From Bacteroidetes bacterium QS_8_68_28 (lineage in GTDB: Bacteria > Bacteroidota > Rhodothermia > Rhodothermales > Salinibacteraceae): DNA of 48,264 nt. Position numbers and translations under genes: made by a program. Positions within the stretch are counted from its first letter, which is position 1; every line of letters begins with the position of its first letter. Shown piece by piece: positions 1-7,857 of the stretch. The stretch lies in assembly GCA_003022485.1 (NCBI GenBank), contig PXTS01000058.1:1-48264 (forward strand), given 5' to 3'. The notes under the pieces are model-generated. The model had not been told where the DNA came from, made no database searches, and saw nothing but the letters and a program-made list of their open reading frames with translations.

Positions 1-1685
1 TGCGCAGCGTCTTTCTCGAAGCGGTCGACGTTCATCGAGTTGTCCTTGATGACCGCCAGGAGCGCCTCGGGATGGACCTTCGTTTCGGTGTGCCACGGGC
101 GCAGGCGCCCGTCGGTGCGGAAGTGGATTTCGACTTCTTTGTCGGGATTCGGGAAGATGTGAATGTCGCTGGCTCCCTCGCGCACCGCTTCCACGAGGGT
201 GGCCTCGAAGAGGTTAATCAGCTTCGAGCGACTGATTTCGGCTTCCAGTTCCTCCTCGTCGATCAGGTCGTCGTCGTCCTCGTCGTAGTTGGCGCCGAGG
301 TCTACGCTCTGGTCGTCGTCCTCGATGCGGTCCCAGTACTCATTGGTCTGGGGAAAGGCGTCAGTGAGGAGCGCCTGCACGTCCTCTTCGGGAGCGTACT
401 GGAGCTCCACGCGGTCCACGTCGAGTTCGTGGGCGAGGCGGTGTACCGCCGGACGCGCCGGGTCGTGGGTAATCAAGAAGAGCTTGAAGAAGGAGCGCTT
501 CTGGTCCATTTCCACGCGCCACGGGGCCAAGCCCAGCTCGATCATGCGCTCGCGGCGTGCATCAGAGAAGTGATCGGCCACCGCGCGTGTAAACTCCGGT
601 TCCGGCGGCTGCGCTTCGAGGTCGGCGAAGGGAAAGGCGTAGACGCGCGCGGCCTCGGCAAAGATGGAAGCGCGGTCTACGTCCTTTCCGCGCGCGAGGA
701 CGCGCCAGAGCGCTTCGCTGCCGCCCTGCTTTTCGCGGCGTTGCTGCGCGCGGGCCACCTGGCGCGGCTCCACGATCCCGCTGCGCAGGAGGAAGCTCAC
801 CACGCGGTCGCTCGTCTCCACCTCGGAGGGAGCGTCCCCGGAGGAAGCTCCCGCGTCCCGGTAGCCGGGCAGGGCGGGCGCGTCCGTGGCGGCCCCGTCA
901 CCGGCGCCGGTCCACTGGTCGGAGATGTTGGCAATGGGCTCTTCGTTGAGCACGTAGCCGCCGGCAGAGTCGCCGGAGCGATCGAGCCCCGGCAGCAGCC
1001 CCGCATCGGCGAGCGGGCCGAGGTCGCCATCTGTTTCAGGGAGCGGCGTTTCAAGATCGAAGGTGCTCGCGCGCACCTCCGCCTCGAAGCGTCTGGCAAA
1101 CGCGGGTGACGGCGCACGCGGCGCCAACCGGTGCTCCTCGCTGGGGGCCGGGCGCTCTGCGGAGGGCGTCTGCGGGCGGCCGTCCACCACTCCGCGCGCC
1201 TGCGCCTCCTCAAAGAGCGCGTCCGTATCGGTGGTGTCGAGAGCGGCGACAGCCCGCCAGAGCGGCTGCCCGGCCTCCCGGCGCTTCAGGCCCGCGTGCA
1301 CCTGTGCTTCGGTCAGGGCACCCCGCTGGAAGAGCCCATGCACCACCGGGTCGTGACGCGCGGCCTCGGCAGGACTTCCCGCGTGCGTGCCGGACGCCGG
1401 GTCCCCGCCGTCCTCGTCGGCAGTCGTCACCAACTCGCTTTCGTTCGTCAGGTGCTCCAGCCAGCCCAACTCGCGCGTCTTCCCCCGGCCGCCGCCGTTT
1501 TCCGCGTTGCCGTTTTCCGCGTTGCCGCTGCGGGGCGTGGCGTCGTCGCCCGGGCCGCCGCCGTTGCTGAGCACGCCGGCCAAGTGCTGCCCGACGGCCT
1601 CCTCGGGAACGTCGTCCGTGCCGGCGGGCTCGCCCGAGGGGTCGGTGTCGCCACCGTCGTCGTCAGGGGCGAAAGGGTCTTTCAT
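1..1685 (-). CDS. Type IV pilus / type II secretion assembly ATPase, PilB/GspE family (C-terminal part outside window)
   Basis: This is the N-terminal 561 residues of a PilB/GspE-type ATPase, the cytoplasmic motor that drives pilus or pseudopilus assembly. The ATG at 1685 opens a Gly/Asp-rich, low-complexity leader. A first helical segment (about 112-165) and then a second, MshEN/GspE-N-type domain (about 290-445) resemble the regulatory N-domains of this family. The start of the ATPase module is seen as GASDIHIFP at 504-512, followed by HFRTDGRL. Walker A, the Asp box, Walker B and the usual Cys4 motif would lie beyond the window edge. An in-frame 15-base duplication (1495-1524) encodes a repeated NAENG. 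The next gene downstream in this window's layout is upstream in transcription order only by position: the platform protein begins transcription at 3105 and ends 61 bases before this start, so the two are probably one operon. PilB and GspE cannot be told apart here. Confidence 0.88.
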   Translation of the reverse strand, partial: MKDPFAPDDDGGDTDPSGEPAGTDDVPEEAVGQHLAGVLSNGGGPGDDATPRSGNAENGNAENGGGRGKTRELGWLEHLTNESELVTTADEDGGDPASGTHAGSPAEAARHDPVVHGLFQRGALTEAQVHAGLKRREAGQPLWRAVAALDTTDTDALFEEAQARGVVDGRPQTPSAERPAPSEEHRLAPRAPSPAFARRFEAEVRASTFDLETPLPETDGDLGPLADAGLLPGLDRSGDSAGGYVLNEEPIANISDQWTGAGDGAATDAPALPGYRDAGASSGDAPSEVETSDRVVSFLLRSGIVEPRQVARAQQRREKQGGSEALWRVLARGKDVDRASIFAEAARVYAFPFADLEAQPPEPEFTRAVADHFSDARRERMIELGLAPWRVEMDQKRSFFKLFLITHDPARPAVHRLAHELDVDRVELQYAPEEDVQALLTDAFPQTNEYWDRIEDDDQSVDLGANYDEDDDDLIDEEELEAEISRSKLINLFEATLVEAVREGASDIHIFPNPDKEVEIHFRTDGRLRPWHTETKVHPEALLAVIKDNSMNVDRFEKDAA

Positions 1686-1746
1686 CGAAAGCAGAGGTCG
1701 CGTACTGCAGAAAAGAAGCGAAGGGGGTCCGCGTGGCCTTCCCGGC

Positions 1747-3105
1747 TCACATCCCCATCATGTCGGTCGAGGAGGGCTGGATGAAGGCCATCTCCGTCGA
1801 GATCAGCGTCAGGAAGCAGATGCCGATGGCAATCAAGATCGCCACGACCGTCTGGATGCTCTGCACCGCGCTTTCGAGGCGCATTTTGGTCTCGCGCTCG
1901 TAGTAGTCGGCCATCTGGCGGGCGGAGTCCTGGACGTTGCCGGTCTCCGCCCCGCTACGGAAGCGCGAGATCGCCATGTCGGTAAACGCCTTCGACGCCT
2001 CCATGCTCTCGACCAAGCCTGCCCCCTGCGCAACCATCATCGGGATCGTTACCGTCTTGATCCGGTGCTCGATGTACTTATTGCCACAGGCCTCGGCGGC
2101 CACGCGGATGACGTTGATGTTCTCGCCGCTGCCGGAGTAGAGCACCGCGAAGACGCGGCAGAAGATCTCGATATTGAGCTTGTGTAACAGGCCCCCGATG
2201 ACGGGCAATCGAATCATGTACTTGTGAAAGTAGAACGTCCCCTGATCGGTGCGCGCGTAGAAGATAAAGCCCCCGACCGCCGCCGTAATCGAGCTAAACA
2301 GCCACACGTAGTTGCGGTCCAGCCAGTCGCTGAAGGCGAGCGTGGCGCTCGTCAAAGGCGGCATATCCACGCCCATCCCCTCGAAGAGGCCTGCCGTCTG
2401 CGGGAAGATGTACCACACGTACCACACGAAGCACGCGATCAAAACGACCAGCGTGATCGCAGGGGTGATCATCGAAGAGCGCACGCTCTTTTTGAACTCG
2501 TTTTGCCGTTCGAGAAAGCGCGCGGTGGACTCGTAGATCTCGGCCATGTTGCCGCTTTTCGAGGCAATCCCGAGCATGTAGCTGGTAAACTTGCCGAGGT
2601 CGCCCTGGTGCTTCAGGAAGGCTTTCTCGGCGTCCATCCCGCCTTTGAGGTCGGCGTTGAGGTCGCGGATGACCTGCTTGAGGCTCTTGGAGTTTACGTC
2701 GCTGACCAGAAGGTTCAGCACTTCGTCGAACGGAAGATTCTCCTTCAGCAGGTTCGCCGAGAGACGCACGAACATGATAATGTCGTCCTTCGGCGGGCTG
2801 AAATTGAAGTCCAGCAGCTTCTTCCGGACCCTCACGACTTCGAGCCCCATGCGCTCCAGCGCCTGCTCGACCTCTTCCTGCGAGAAGGCCTTCTGCTCGC
2901 CCTTGGCGACTTCGCCGCTCGGATGCTTGACCTTGTAGAGGTATGTGCGGCGCTTTTCGATGCTCTGCTGGCGGAAGCCGTGCTTCTCGGCCAGCGACTT
3001 GACCTTCTTTTTGGCCTTGCGCTTCGACGGGGCGAAGACGGTGCCCTGCACGGACTGCCCGCCGGAGCGGAGACCCTGAAAACGAAACTCGCGCGTGGAG
3101 GCCAT
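1747..3105 (-). CDS. Type II secretion / type IV pilus inner-membrane platform protein, PilC/GspF family
   Basis: The 452-residue protein belongs to the T2SF family, the polytopic inner-membrane platform that contacts the PilB/GspE ATPase. Two T2SF domains are visible, roughly 108-230 and 310-430, each followed by hydrophobic helices. Membrane segments lie around 215-240 (ITLVVLIACFVWYVWYIF), 268-285 and 425-445 (VVAILIAIGICFLTLIST). The N-terminal 90 residues are basic (KRKAKKKVK) and contain the cytoplasmic HGF/GxV-type segment common in PilC proteins. Length fits the family, which is usually about 400 residues, with a modest N-terminal excess. It lies directly upstream of the assembly ATPase on the same strand, 61 bases apart. 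Whether it serves a pilus or a secretion system is not decidable without the pilin or pseudopilin genes. Confidence 0.92.
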   Translation of the reverse strand: MASTREFRFQGLRSGGQSVQGTVFAPSKRKAKKKVKSLAEKHGFRQQSIEKRRTYLYKVKHPSGEVAKGEQKAFSQEEVEQALERMGLEVVRVRKKLLDFNFSPPKDDIIMFVRLSANLLKENLPFDEVLNLLVSDVNSKSLKQVIRDLNADLKGGMDAEKAFLKHQGDLGKFTSYMLGIASKSGNMAEIYESTARFLERQNEFKKSVRSSMITPAITLVVLIACFVWYVWYIFPQTAGLFEGMGVDMPPLTSATLAFSDWLDRNYVWLFSSITAAVGGFIFYARTDQGTFYFHKYMIRLPVIGGLLHKLNIEIFCRVFAVLYSGSGENINVIRVAAEACGNKYIEHRIKTVTIPMMVAQGAGLVESMEASKAFTDMAISRFRSGAETGNVQDSARQMADYYERETKMRLESAVQSIQTVVAILIAIGICFLTLISTEMAFIQPSSTDMMGM

Positions 3106-3312
3106 GAGTCTGCGGGGAAGACGGGAGCGAACGTCGAAAGCAAGCGGCGGCGTGGCGCCTGCATCCGCTTCGGGGGCGCAAGAAACTTGCCACGCCCCGT
3201 ACCGGGCGCTGGCGCCCTGCTGGCGATGCTCCGCGCGGCCCGCACCGGAAGTTCTGTGCCGCCCGACGGAAGATTTTTCCCATCCCGGAAACGCCCCGAC
3301 GCCCTGCGCGGC

Positions 3313-3342
3313 GGATCGTCAATCGTGGGATCGTCAATCGTG
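3313..3342. repeat. 15-base tandem duplication in spacer
   Basis: Two exact head-to-tail copies of GGATCGTCAATCGTG (3313-3327 and 3328-3342) lie in the spacer upstream of the Uma2 remnant. This is one of about twenty similar short duplications at gene edges in the window. Confidence 0.95.
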
Positions 3343-3343
3343 A

Positions 3344-3735
3344 AGGTGCGTTCACGGCCCTCCGGTCTCCTCCAGCCCCAGCTTTTACCAGTCGGATCTC
3401 ATTACGCTCATGAACGAGCACCTGCCTGACGGGCGCACCGCCGTGGAATTCGCCGTGCGCACCGCGAAGGGCACGAAGGTGGCCGACGTGGCCTTGGCTC
3501 TCGCCGGAGCGCGCCGCGAAAGCGGAGGGCACGCACGACACGCCGCTCGCGCCGGAAATCGAAGTGCTCTCGCCCACGAACACCCAGGGGAAAATCGAGG
3601 AAAAGAAACAGCTTTACTTCGAGGCCGGCGCCGGGGAAGTGGGGACCTGTGACGCCGACGGCTACCTGCTCTTTTTCGACGCCGAAGGAAAGCGAGACGC
3701 TTCCGAATACGTCCCGGTCTTCCCCCAGCACCCGG
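3344..3735 (+). pseudogene. Uma2-family (PD-(D/E)XK-like) remnant, 5'-truncated and frameshifted
   Basis: Two overlapping frames together give one Uma2-like protein. The first frame reads MNEHLPDGRTAVEF (from 3410) to KVADVA. The second, starting near 3494, continues WLSPERAAKAEG, APEIEVLSPTNTQ, KKQLYFEAGAGEV and FFDAEGKRDASEY. Removing one T from the CCTTGG around 3494 restores a continuous frame and turns DVAL into the DVAW expected of the family. The normal N-terminal part of about 40 residues is missing: the open frame begins only at 3344 and has no plausible start before 3410. The usual APEICVEVLSP stretch is shortened to APEIEVLSP, and a Trp usual after EV is replaced by Gly. Uma2 proteins are nuclease-fold proteins of mostly unknown role, often in many copies in high-GC and cyanobacterial genomes. 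A sequencing error could explain the frameshift but not the missing N-terminus. Confidence 0.72.
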
Positions 3736-3856
3736 ATGACGGACGGCCGACCAGAAATTACGCGAATATAGAAGTTTTTCCGTCTGTCTTCCCGCACTTT
3801 GCTTGCGTGCATGGAACGGTCCCCTCGCAGGCCGCCCTCGCCCTCCTTTTCCAAAA

Positions 3857-4213
3857 ATGTTCCCCGTCATGACCGACGACGCCTCTTCTTCCAGCGAAAG
3901 CACTACCCAGCAGGCCAAAAACACTGCGCAAGACGCCGCCCAGCAAGCCCAGGACAAGGCCGTCGAGGAAGTCACCGTGCGTGGCAACCAGGTCGTCGAG
4001 AAGTTCAAAGAGATCGTGGATCGCGGCAACGCGCGCCGCGTGATCGTCAAGCGCAAGGGCGAGACGGTCATGGAGCTGCCCCTGACGGCGGGCGTCGGCG
4101 GAGCGGCGGCGGCGGTGGCTTTGAGCCCCACGCTCGCAGCGCTGGGCGCCTTCGCCTCCCTGGCAACCGACGTGAAGCTCGTCATCGAGAAGAAGGAAGA
4201 CGCGGTGGAATGA
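3857..4213 (+). CDS. DUF4342 domain protein
   Basis: A 118-residue protein. The first 45 residues are Ser/Gln/Ala-rich and low in complexity. The rest matches the DUF4342 pattern: VEEVTVRGNQVVEKFKEIV, then GNARRVIVKRKGETVMELPL, then a hydrophobic Gly/Ala-rich helix (about 77-105) and a charged end. Family members are small and uncharacterised. They are often annotated with a UBA-like helical part and may be membrane-associated through the hydrophobic stretch. The start could be the ATG at 3857 or the one at 3869, four codons later; neither has a Shine-Dalgarno sequence. It lies 95 bases upstream of the dehydratase on the same strand. The spacer holds a G-rich/C-rich pair (GAAGGGTGAGGG and ACCCTTCCCTCTCC) able to form a hairpin. 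Function is unknown. Confidence 0.75.
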   Translation: MFPVMTDDASSSSESTTQQAKNTAQDAAQQAQDKAVEEVTVRGNQVVEKFKEIVDRGNARRVIVKRKGETVMELPLTAGVGGAAAAVALSPTLAALGAFASLATDVKLVIEKKEDAVE

Positions 4214-4308
4214 TGACAGGAAGGGTGAGGGTAGGAAGGTGTGAGGACATTGCTTGACTGACGCCCCCTTCTCACGTTCAACCCTTCCCTCTCCAACCCG
4301 CTATCTCT

Positions 4309-5256
4309 TTGGTTTCTTACGACGACGTGGAGGCCGCCGCCGCGCGGCTCGAGGGGGTGGCGCACCACACGCCCGTGATGACCTCCCGCCAAGCCGATGA
4401 GGCCACGGGCGCAGAGGTCTTCTTCAAGTGCGAGAACCTCCAGCGCACCGGCGCCTTCAAACTGCGCGGAGCCTACAACGCGCTCTCGCAGTTTTATGAG
4501 GAGCAGAAGGAGCGCGGCGTGCTGACCTACTCCTCGGGCAACCACGCGCAGGCGGTGGCGCTGGCGGGGCGGCTGCTGGACATCGCGGCGACCATCATCA
4601 TGCCTTCCGACGCCCCCGCCGTGAAGCGCGCGGGCACCGAAGGCTACGGCGCGGAGATCGTCGAATACGACCGCGCCGAAACCACGCGCGAGGCGCTGGC
4701 CGAGCGGCTTTCCGAAGAGCGCGGGCTGCCCGTGCTGCCGCCCTACGACCATCCGCACGTGGTGGCCGGCCAGGGCACCACCGGCAAGGAGCTCTGCGAA
4801 GACGTGCCCAGCCTGGACACCCTGCTCGTCTGCTGCGGGGGGGGCGGGCTTCTGAGTGGCTGCGCCATCGCAGCGAAGGCCCTCCAGCCCGATTGCCGCG
4901 TCGTGGGCGTCGAGCCCAGGCGCGCCGACGACGCCGCGCGCTCCTTTCGCACCGGCGAGTTGCACTACGTCGAGGACCCCGACACCATCGCCGACGGGGC
5001 GCGCACTCCCTCGCTGGGGGAAGTGACGTTCCCCCTGGTGCAGAAGCACGTGGACGCCTTCGCCACCGTCAGCGAGGAGGCTATCGCCGGGGCCACGCGC
5101 TTTCTGTGCGAGCGGCTCAAGCTGGTCATCGAGCCGACCGGCGCGCTGGCCTTCGCCGCGCTGCTGGAGGAAGCCGTTTCCCGGGCAAAGGGCGCGCGCG
5201 TCGGCGTCACCATCAGCGGGGGCAACGTGGACCTGGCGCGGCTGGGCAGCTTGTAG
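4309..5256 (+). CDS. PLP-dependent threonine/serine dehydratase-type enzyme (threonine ammonia-lyase, serine racemase or hydroxyaspartate dehydratase)
   Basis: The 315-residue protein is a fold-type II PLP enzyme. The Schiff-base lysine is K51 in GAFKLRGAYNA. The substrate loop is SSGNHAQAVAL (75-85), and the phosphate-binding glycine loop is CGGGGLLSG (176-184). It ends at the catalytic domain with no C-terminal ACT-type regulatory domain, which separates it from biosynthetic IlvA and places it with catabolic threonine dehydratases, serine racemases and threo-3-hydroxyaspartate dehydratases. The precise substrate cannot be read from the sequence. The reading frame begins with TTG at 4309, and the next in-frame ATG (M24) would remove the first conserved helix, so TTG is preferred. 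Its neighbours give no pathway context. Confidence 0.88.
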   Translation: MVSYDDVEAAAARLEGVAHHTPVMTSRQADEATGAEVFFKCENLQRTGAFKLRGAYNALSQFYEEQKERGVLTYSSGNHAQAVALAGRLLDIAATIIMPSDAPAVKRAGTEGYGAEIVEYDRAETTREALAERLSEERGLPVLPPYDHPHVVAGQGTTGKELCEDVPSLDTLLVCCGGGGLLSGCAIAAKALQPDCRVVGVEPRRADDAARSFRTGELHYVEDPDTIADGARTPSLGEVTFPLVQKHVDAFATVSEEAIAGATRFLCERLKLVIEPTGALAFAALLEEAVSRAKGARVGVTISGGNVDLARLGSL

Positions 5257-5273
5257 GACGACGGTCGCTCCAA

Positions 5274-5303
5274 GAAGCCGGTGCTGCCCGAAGCCGGTGC
5301 TGC
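5274..5303. repeat. 16-base tandem duplication in spacer
   Basis: GAAGCCGGTGCTGC occurs at 5274 and again at 5290, a period of 16, just after the dehydratase stop codon. The rest of the 195-base spacer to the Uma2 gene shows no gene. Confidence 0.9.
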
Positions 5304-5451
5304 TAAAGGCAGTGCACTCGGTCGCTTGCGCTCCCAGCGCCGTAGACGGCGCTGGCGGCGGCCCTACCCGAGGTCACAAGCGCGAACCGTAGGGCGGCAC
5401 GGCTCGTTATCCCGTTGCTGCGATTCTCTCGCACAGCCCGCCCGCCTCGCC

Positions 5452-6150
5452 ATGTCCACCGCCCGGCAGACCGACCTCCCGCCCCTCCAGGCCGGCGACC
5501 GGCTGACGCGCCCGGAGTTCGAGCGCCGCCTCGAAGCGATGCCCTCCAACAAGGTTGCCAAAGCCGAGCTTGTGGACGGCCTCGTGTATATGCTGCTCTC
5601 CATCCGCGCCGAAAGCCACAGTCATCCTACGAACACGCTCTCCACCTGGCTGGGCGTCTACGCCGCCGCTACGCCGGGGGTGCGCGCTTACACCGAGGCC
5701 ACGCTCCGCCTCGACCTCGACAACGGCGTGCGCCCCGACGCGCTCCTGCGCATCGAGGACGCCTGCGGCGGGCAGTCGCGCGTCACCGGCGACGACTATC
5801 TCAGCGGCCCGCCCGAGCTGGTCGCGGAAGTGGCCGCTTCGAGTGCCTCCTACGACCTGCACGCCAAAAAAAACGTCTACCGCCGCCACGGCGTGCGGGA
5901 GTATCTCGTCTGGCAGACGCACGAGGAGCACCTCGACTGGTTCGTCCTCGAAGACGGCGCCTACCTGCGCCTCGAACCGAACGCGAACGGCCTGTTGCAA
6001 AGCCGCGTCTTCCCCGGCCTCCATCTCGACGTGGACGCGCTTCTGAACGACGACCTGGCCCCCGTGATCGAGGCGGCCCGGACCGGCACGCAAACCGATG
6101 CGCACGCCGCCTTCACCGACCGCCTCCAGCAGCAACACGACGGTTCGTAG
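5452..6150 (+). CDS. Uma2-family protein (predicted PD-(D/E)XK nuclease fold)
   Basis: A 232-residue intact Uma2 protein starting at the ATG at 5452; the open frame continues upstream but without family similarity. The family pattern is clear: AELVDGLVYML near the N-terminus, then GVRPDALLRIE, PELVAEVAASSASYDLHAKK and VYRRHGVREYLVWQ. The acidic residues of GVRPDALL and AEVAAS plus the downstream Lys (HAKK) fit the degenerate PD-(D/E)XK arrangement. The biological role of Uma2 proteins is not established. A broken paralogue lies about 2 kb upstream (3344-3735), but the two belong to clearly different Uma2 subgroups, so they are not a recent duplication. A 166-base spacer separates it from the next gene. 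Confidence 0.85.
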   Translation: MSTARQTDLPPLQAGDRLTRPEFERRLEAMPSNKVAKAELVDGLVYMLLSIRAESHSHPTNTLSTWLGVYAAATPGVRAYTEATLRLDLDNGVRPDALLRIEDACGGQSRVTGDDYLSGPPELVAEVAASSASYDLHAKKNVYRRHGVREYLVWQTHEEHLDWFVLEDGAYLRLEPNANGLLQSRVFPGLHLDVDALLNDDLAPVIEAARTGTQTDAHAAFTDRLQQQHDGS

Positions 6151-6277
6151 GTCGTGGTTCACCTCGAACAATGGACTGGCAAACGGAGGAGCCAACCCCA
6201 AGCGTTGCAAGGGCATCCTGCCCCTCGTTAAGATTTACCTCTCGCCGAAGACTACCGTCGCCCGTATTCCGAAAACG

Positions 6278-6335
6278 AACAAGCGAGCCGGGGGCGAGCG
6301 GACGACCCACAAACCAGTGAGCGAAGCGAACGGAC
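6278..6335. repeat. Two copies of a dispersed GCTCGC-type motif (minus orientation)
   Basis: On the minus strand the segment reads GTCCGTTCGCTTCGCTCACT and, just beyond, GTCCGCTCGCCCCCGGCTCG. Both resemble the motif CCGCTCGCTTCGCTCGCTGG seen near 13514, 25884 and 43963. The copies lie in the spacer and possibly the first codons of the downstream gene. Confidence 0.55.
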
Positions 6336-7168
6336 GATCCACGAACCCCGCCCTTCACGGCTACCTCGACGGGCTGGTGCGCCGCTACGAGCGCCCCGCC
6401 TTCATCAGCAAGGACCCGATCTCGATTCCGCACGGCTTCTCCGACCGCGAAGACCGCGCGGTGATCGGCCTCTTTGCGGCGCTGCTGGCCTGGGGCCGCC
6501 GTGATGTGATGCTGCGCAAGCTCCGCGAGCTCTGCGAGCGGATGCGGATGCAACCCGCCCGCTTCGTGCGCCGGTACGATGATAGGCGCGACGCCGAGCG
6601 GCTCGACGGTTTCAAGCACCGCACCTTCCAGCCGATAGACGCGCGCTGGCTGGTCAAGAACCTGCGATCGGCGCTCGAGAAGTACGGCTCGATGCAACGA
6701 CTATTCACGCGCCACCTCGTCCCGTCGGCGGAGCACGTCGGGCCGGCCATCCAGGGCTTTAGCGAAACGATCCTCCAGATCGACCCCGAGACGCCGGCGC
6801 GCTTGCGCAAGCACCTGGCGCGGCCCGAGGCTGGGAGCGCCTGCAAGCGCCTGGCGATGTATCTGCGCTGGATGGTGCGCGGCGGGCCGGTGGACTTCGG
6901 CACGTGGCGGCAGATTCGACCCGCGCAGCTTCTGGTGCCGCTCGACACGCACAGCGGGCGCACCGCGCGGCGCCTGGGTCTTCTTCGCGGGCGCAAGTCC
7001 AACGACTGGAAGGCCGCTCTCCAGCTCACGAGGCGGGGGCGGCGACTCGCCCCGCGCGACCCGGCACGCTACGACTTTGCGCTCTTTGGGGCGGGCGTCT
7101 CGGACGCGTCGCTGGCCGAACGGCTGGCGAGCTCCCCCGACGACGAAGCAGACGCCACGGTGCGGTAG
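6317..7168 (+). CDS. TIGR02757 / DUF2400 family protein
   Basis: The protein is recognised by the family signature near its start: RRYERPAFISKDPISIPHGF followed by SDREDRAVIGLFAALLAWG. Further family features are LPVDTH-like LVPLDTHSGRTARRLGLL and a C-terminal helix-hairpin-helix-like end, RYDFALFGAGVSD. TIGR02757 proteins are distantly related to DNA glycosylase-type helix-hairpin-helix folds but have no defined function. The start is uncertain: the open frame extends to 6098, but similarity begins only around 6353. The GTG at 6317 gives 283 residues, close to the usual size. The last 100 bases overlap the 3' end of the flavin reductase gene on the opposite strand, so the two stop codons lie inside each other's coding sequence. 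Confidence 0.82.
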   Translation: MSEANGRSTNPALHGYLDGLVRRYERPAFISKDPISIPHGFSDREDRAVIGLFAALLAWGRRDVMLRKLRELCERMRMQPARFVRRYDDRRDAERLDGFKHRTFQPIDARWLVKNLRSALEKYGSMQRLFTRHLVPSAEHVGPAIQGFSETILQIDPETPARLRKHLARPEAGSACKRLAMYLRWMVRGGPVDFGTWRQIRPAQLLVPLDTHSGRTARRLGLLRGRKSNDWKAALQLTRRGRRLAPRDPARYDFALFGAGVSDASLAERLASSPDDEADATVR

Positions 7169-7680
7169 CCTCTCCGGTAGTACACGAGCGGGTCAGCGGC
7201 GGGCGCCGCCCCCTCGGTGCCCGTCACGCGGCCCACCACGAGATCCGAGTCGCCGGCGCGGATGCGCGAGTGCAGGCGGCAGTGCAGCACCGCCAGCGCG
7301 CCGTCGAGTACGGGCCGCCCCTCGGGGCCGGAGTGCCACGCGAGCCCGGCAAACTGCTCGGCCAGCGGCAGGCCCGGGTCGGCGAAACGCTCCGCCAGCG
7401 CGGCCTGGCCCGCCCGCAGGACGTGCACGGCGAAGCGTTCGGCCGCCTCAATCCATCCGTAGGTGCGCGCCTCCTCCGACACGTTGAACGACACGAGTGG
7501 CGGGCACAGCGACACGCTCGCCAGCGACCCGATGGTAATGCCGAAGGGCCTCTCCCCCGAAGCCCCGGCGCGCGCGGTGACGACCGTCACCGGCGAGGGG
7601 ACCTCACGCATCACGGCCCTGAGCGCCGCGCCGCCGGCGGCGCGTTGCTCCTCCGTCGGTTCGTTGGGAGCCGTGTTCAT
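7069..7680 (-). CDS. Flavin reductase-like (FMN-binding split-barrel) protein
   Basis: The 203-residue protein has the flavin reductase-like domain: SPVTVVTARAG, GITIGSLASVSLCPPLVSFN (the FMN-binding core), then FAVHVLRAGQAALAERFADP and HCRLHSRIRAGDSDLVVGRV. Such proteins reduce FMN/FAD with NAD(P)H, often for a partner monooxygenase, or bind flavin tightly. No partner is encoded nearby. The Ser/Ala-rich last 30 residues are outside the domain and are exactly the part encoded antisense to the TIGR02757 gene. The ATG at 7680 is the natural start. It is the last gene on this strand after hrcA-grpE-dnaJ, with a 177-base spacer after dnaJ's stop, so co-transcription is possible but not evident. 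Confidence 0.87.
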   Translation of the reverse strand: MNTAPNEPTEEQRAAGGAALRAVMREVPSPVTVVTARAGASGERPFGITIGSLASVSLCPPLVSFNVSEEARTYGWIEAAERFAVHVLRAGQAALAERFADPGLPLAEQFAGLAWHSGPEGRPVLDGALAVLHCRLHSRIRAGDSDLVVGRVTGTEGAAPAADPLVYYRRGYRTVASASSSGELASRSASDASETPAPKSAKS

Positions 7681-7857
7681 CGCAGCAGCGCCGGTTCGTT
7701 CGTGCAGGTCGGAAGGTGGTGTGGGACCGGGGCAGCGGCGCGCAGCGGAACGGCCCCAGCAGATACCCGACGGTGTCTCCCTACGTCTCTCGTGGACCGA
7801 CCAGCACGCTTCGGAACACCCCCCCTCGCGAACCGCCGCCCGAGCGCCGCAGGCGCT

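Noticed and set aside
72-1109. 345-codon plus-strand frame over the pilus ATPase region
   Set aside because: The minus strand reads as a PilB/GspE N-terminus through the window edge; the plus frame lacks family features.
3385-5049. 554-codon minus-strand frame across DUF4342 and the dehydratase
   Set aside because: The plus strand has clear conserved genes there; the minus frame is low in complexity and without motifs.
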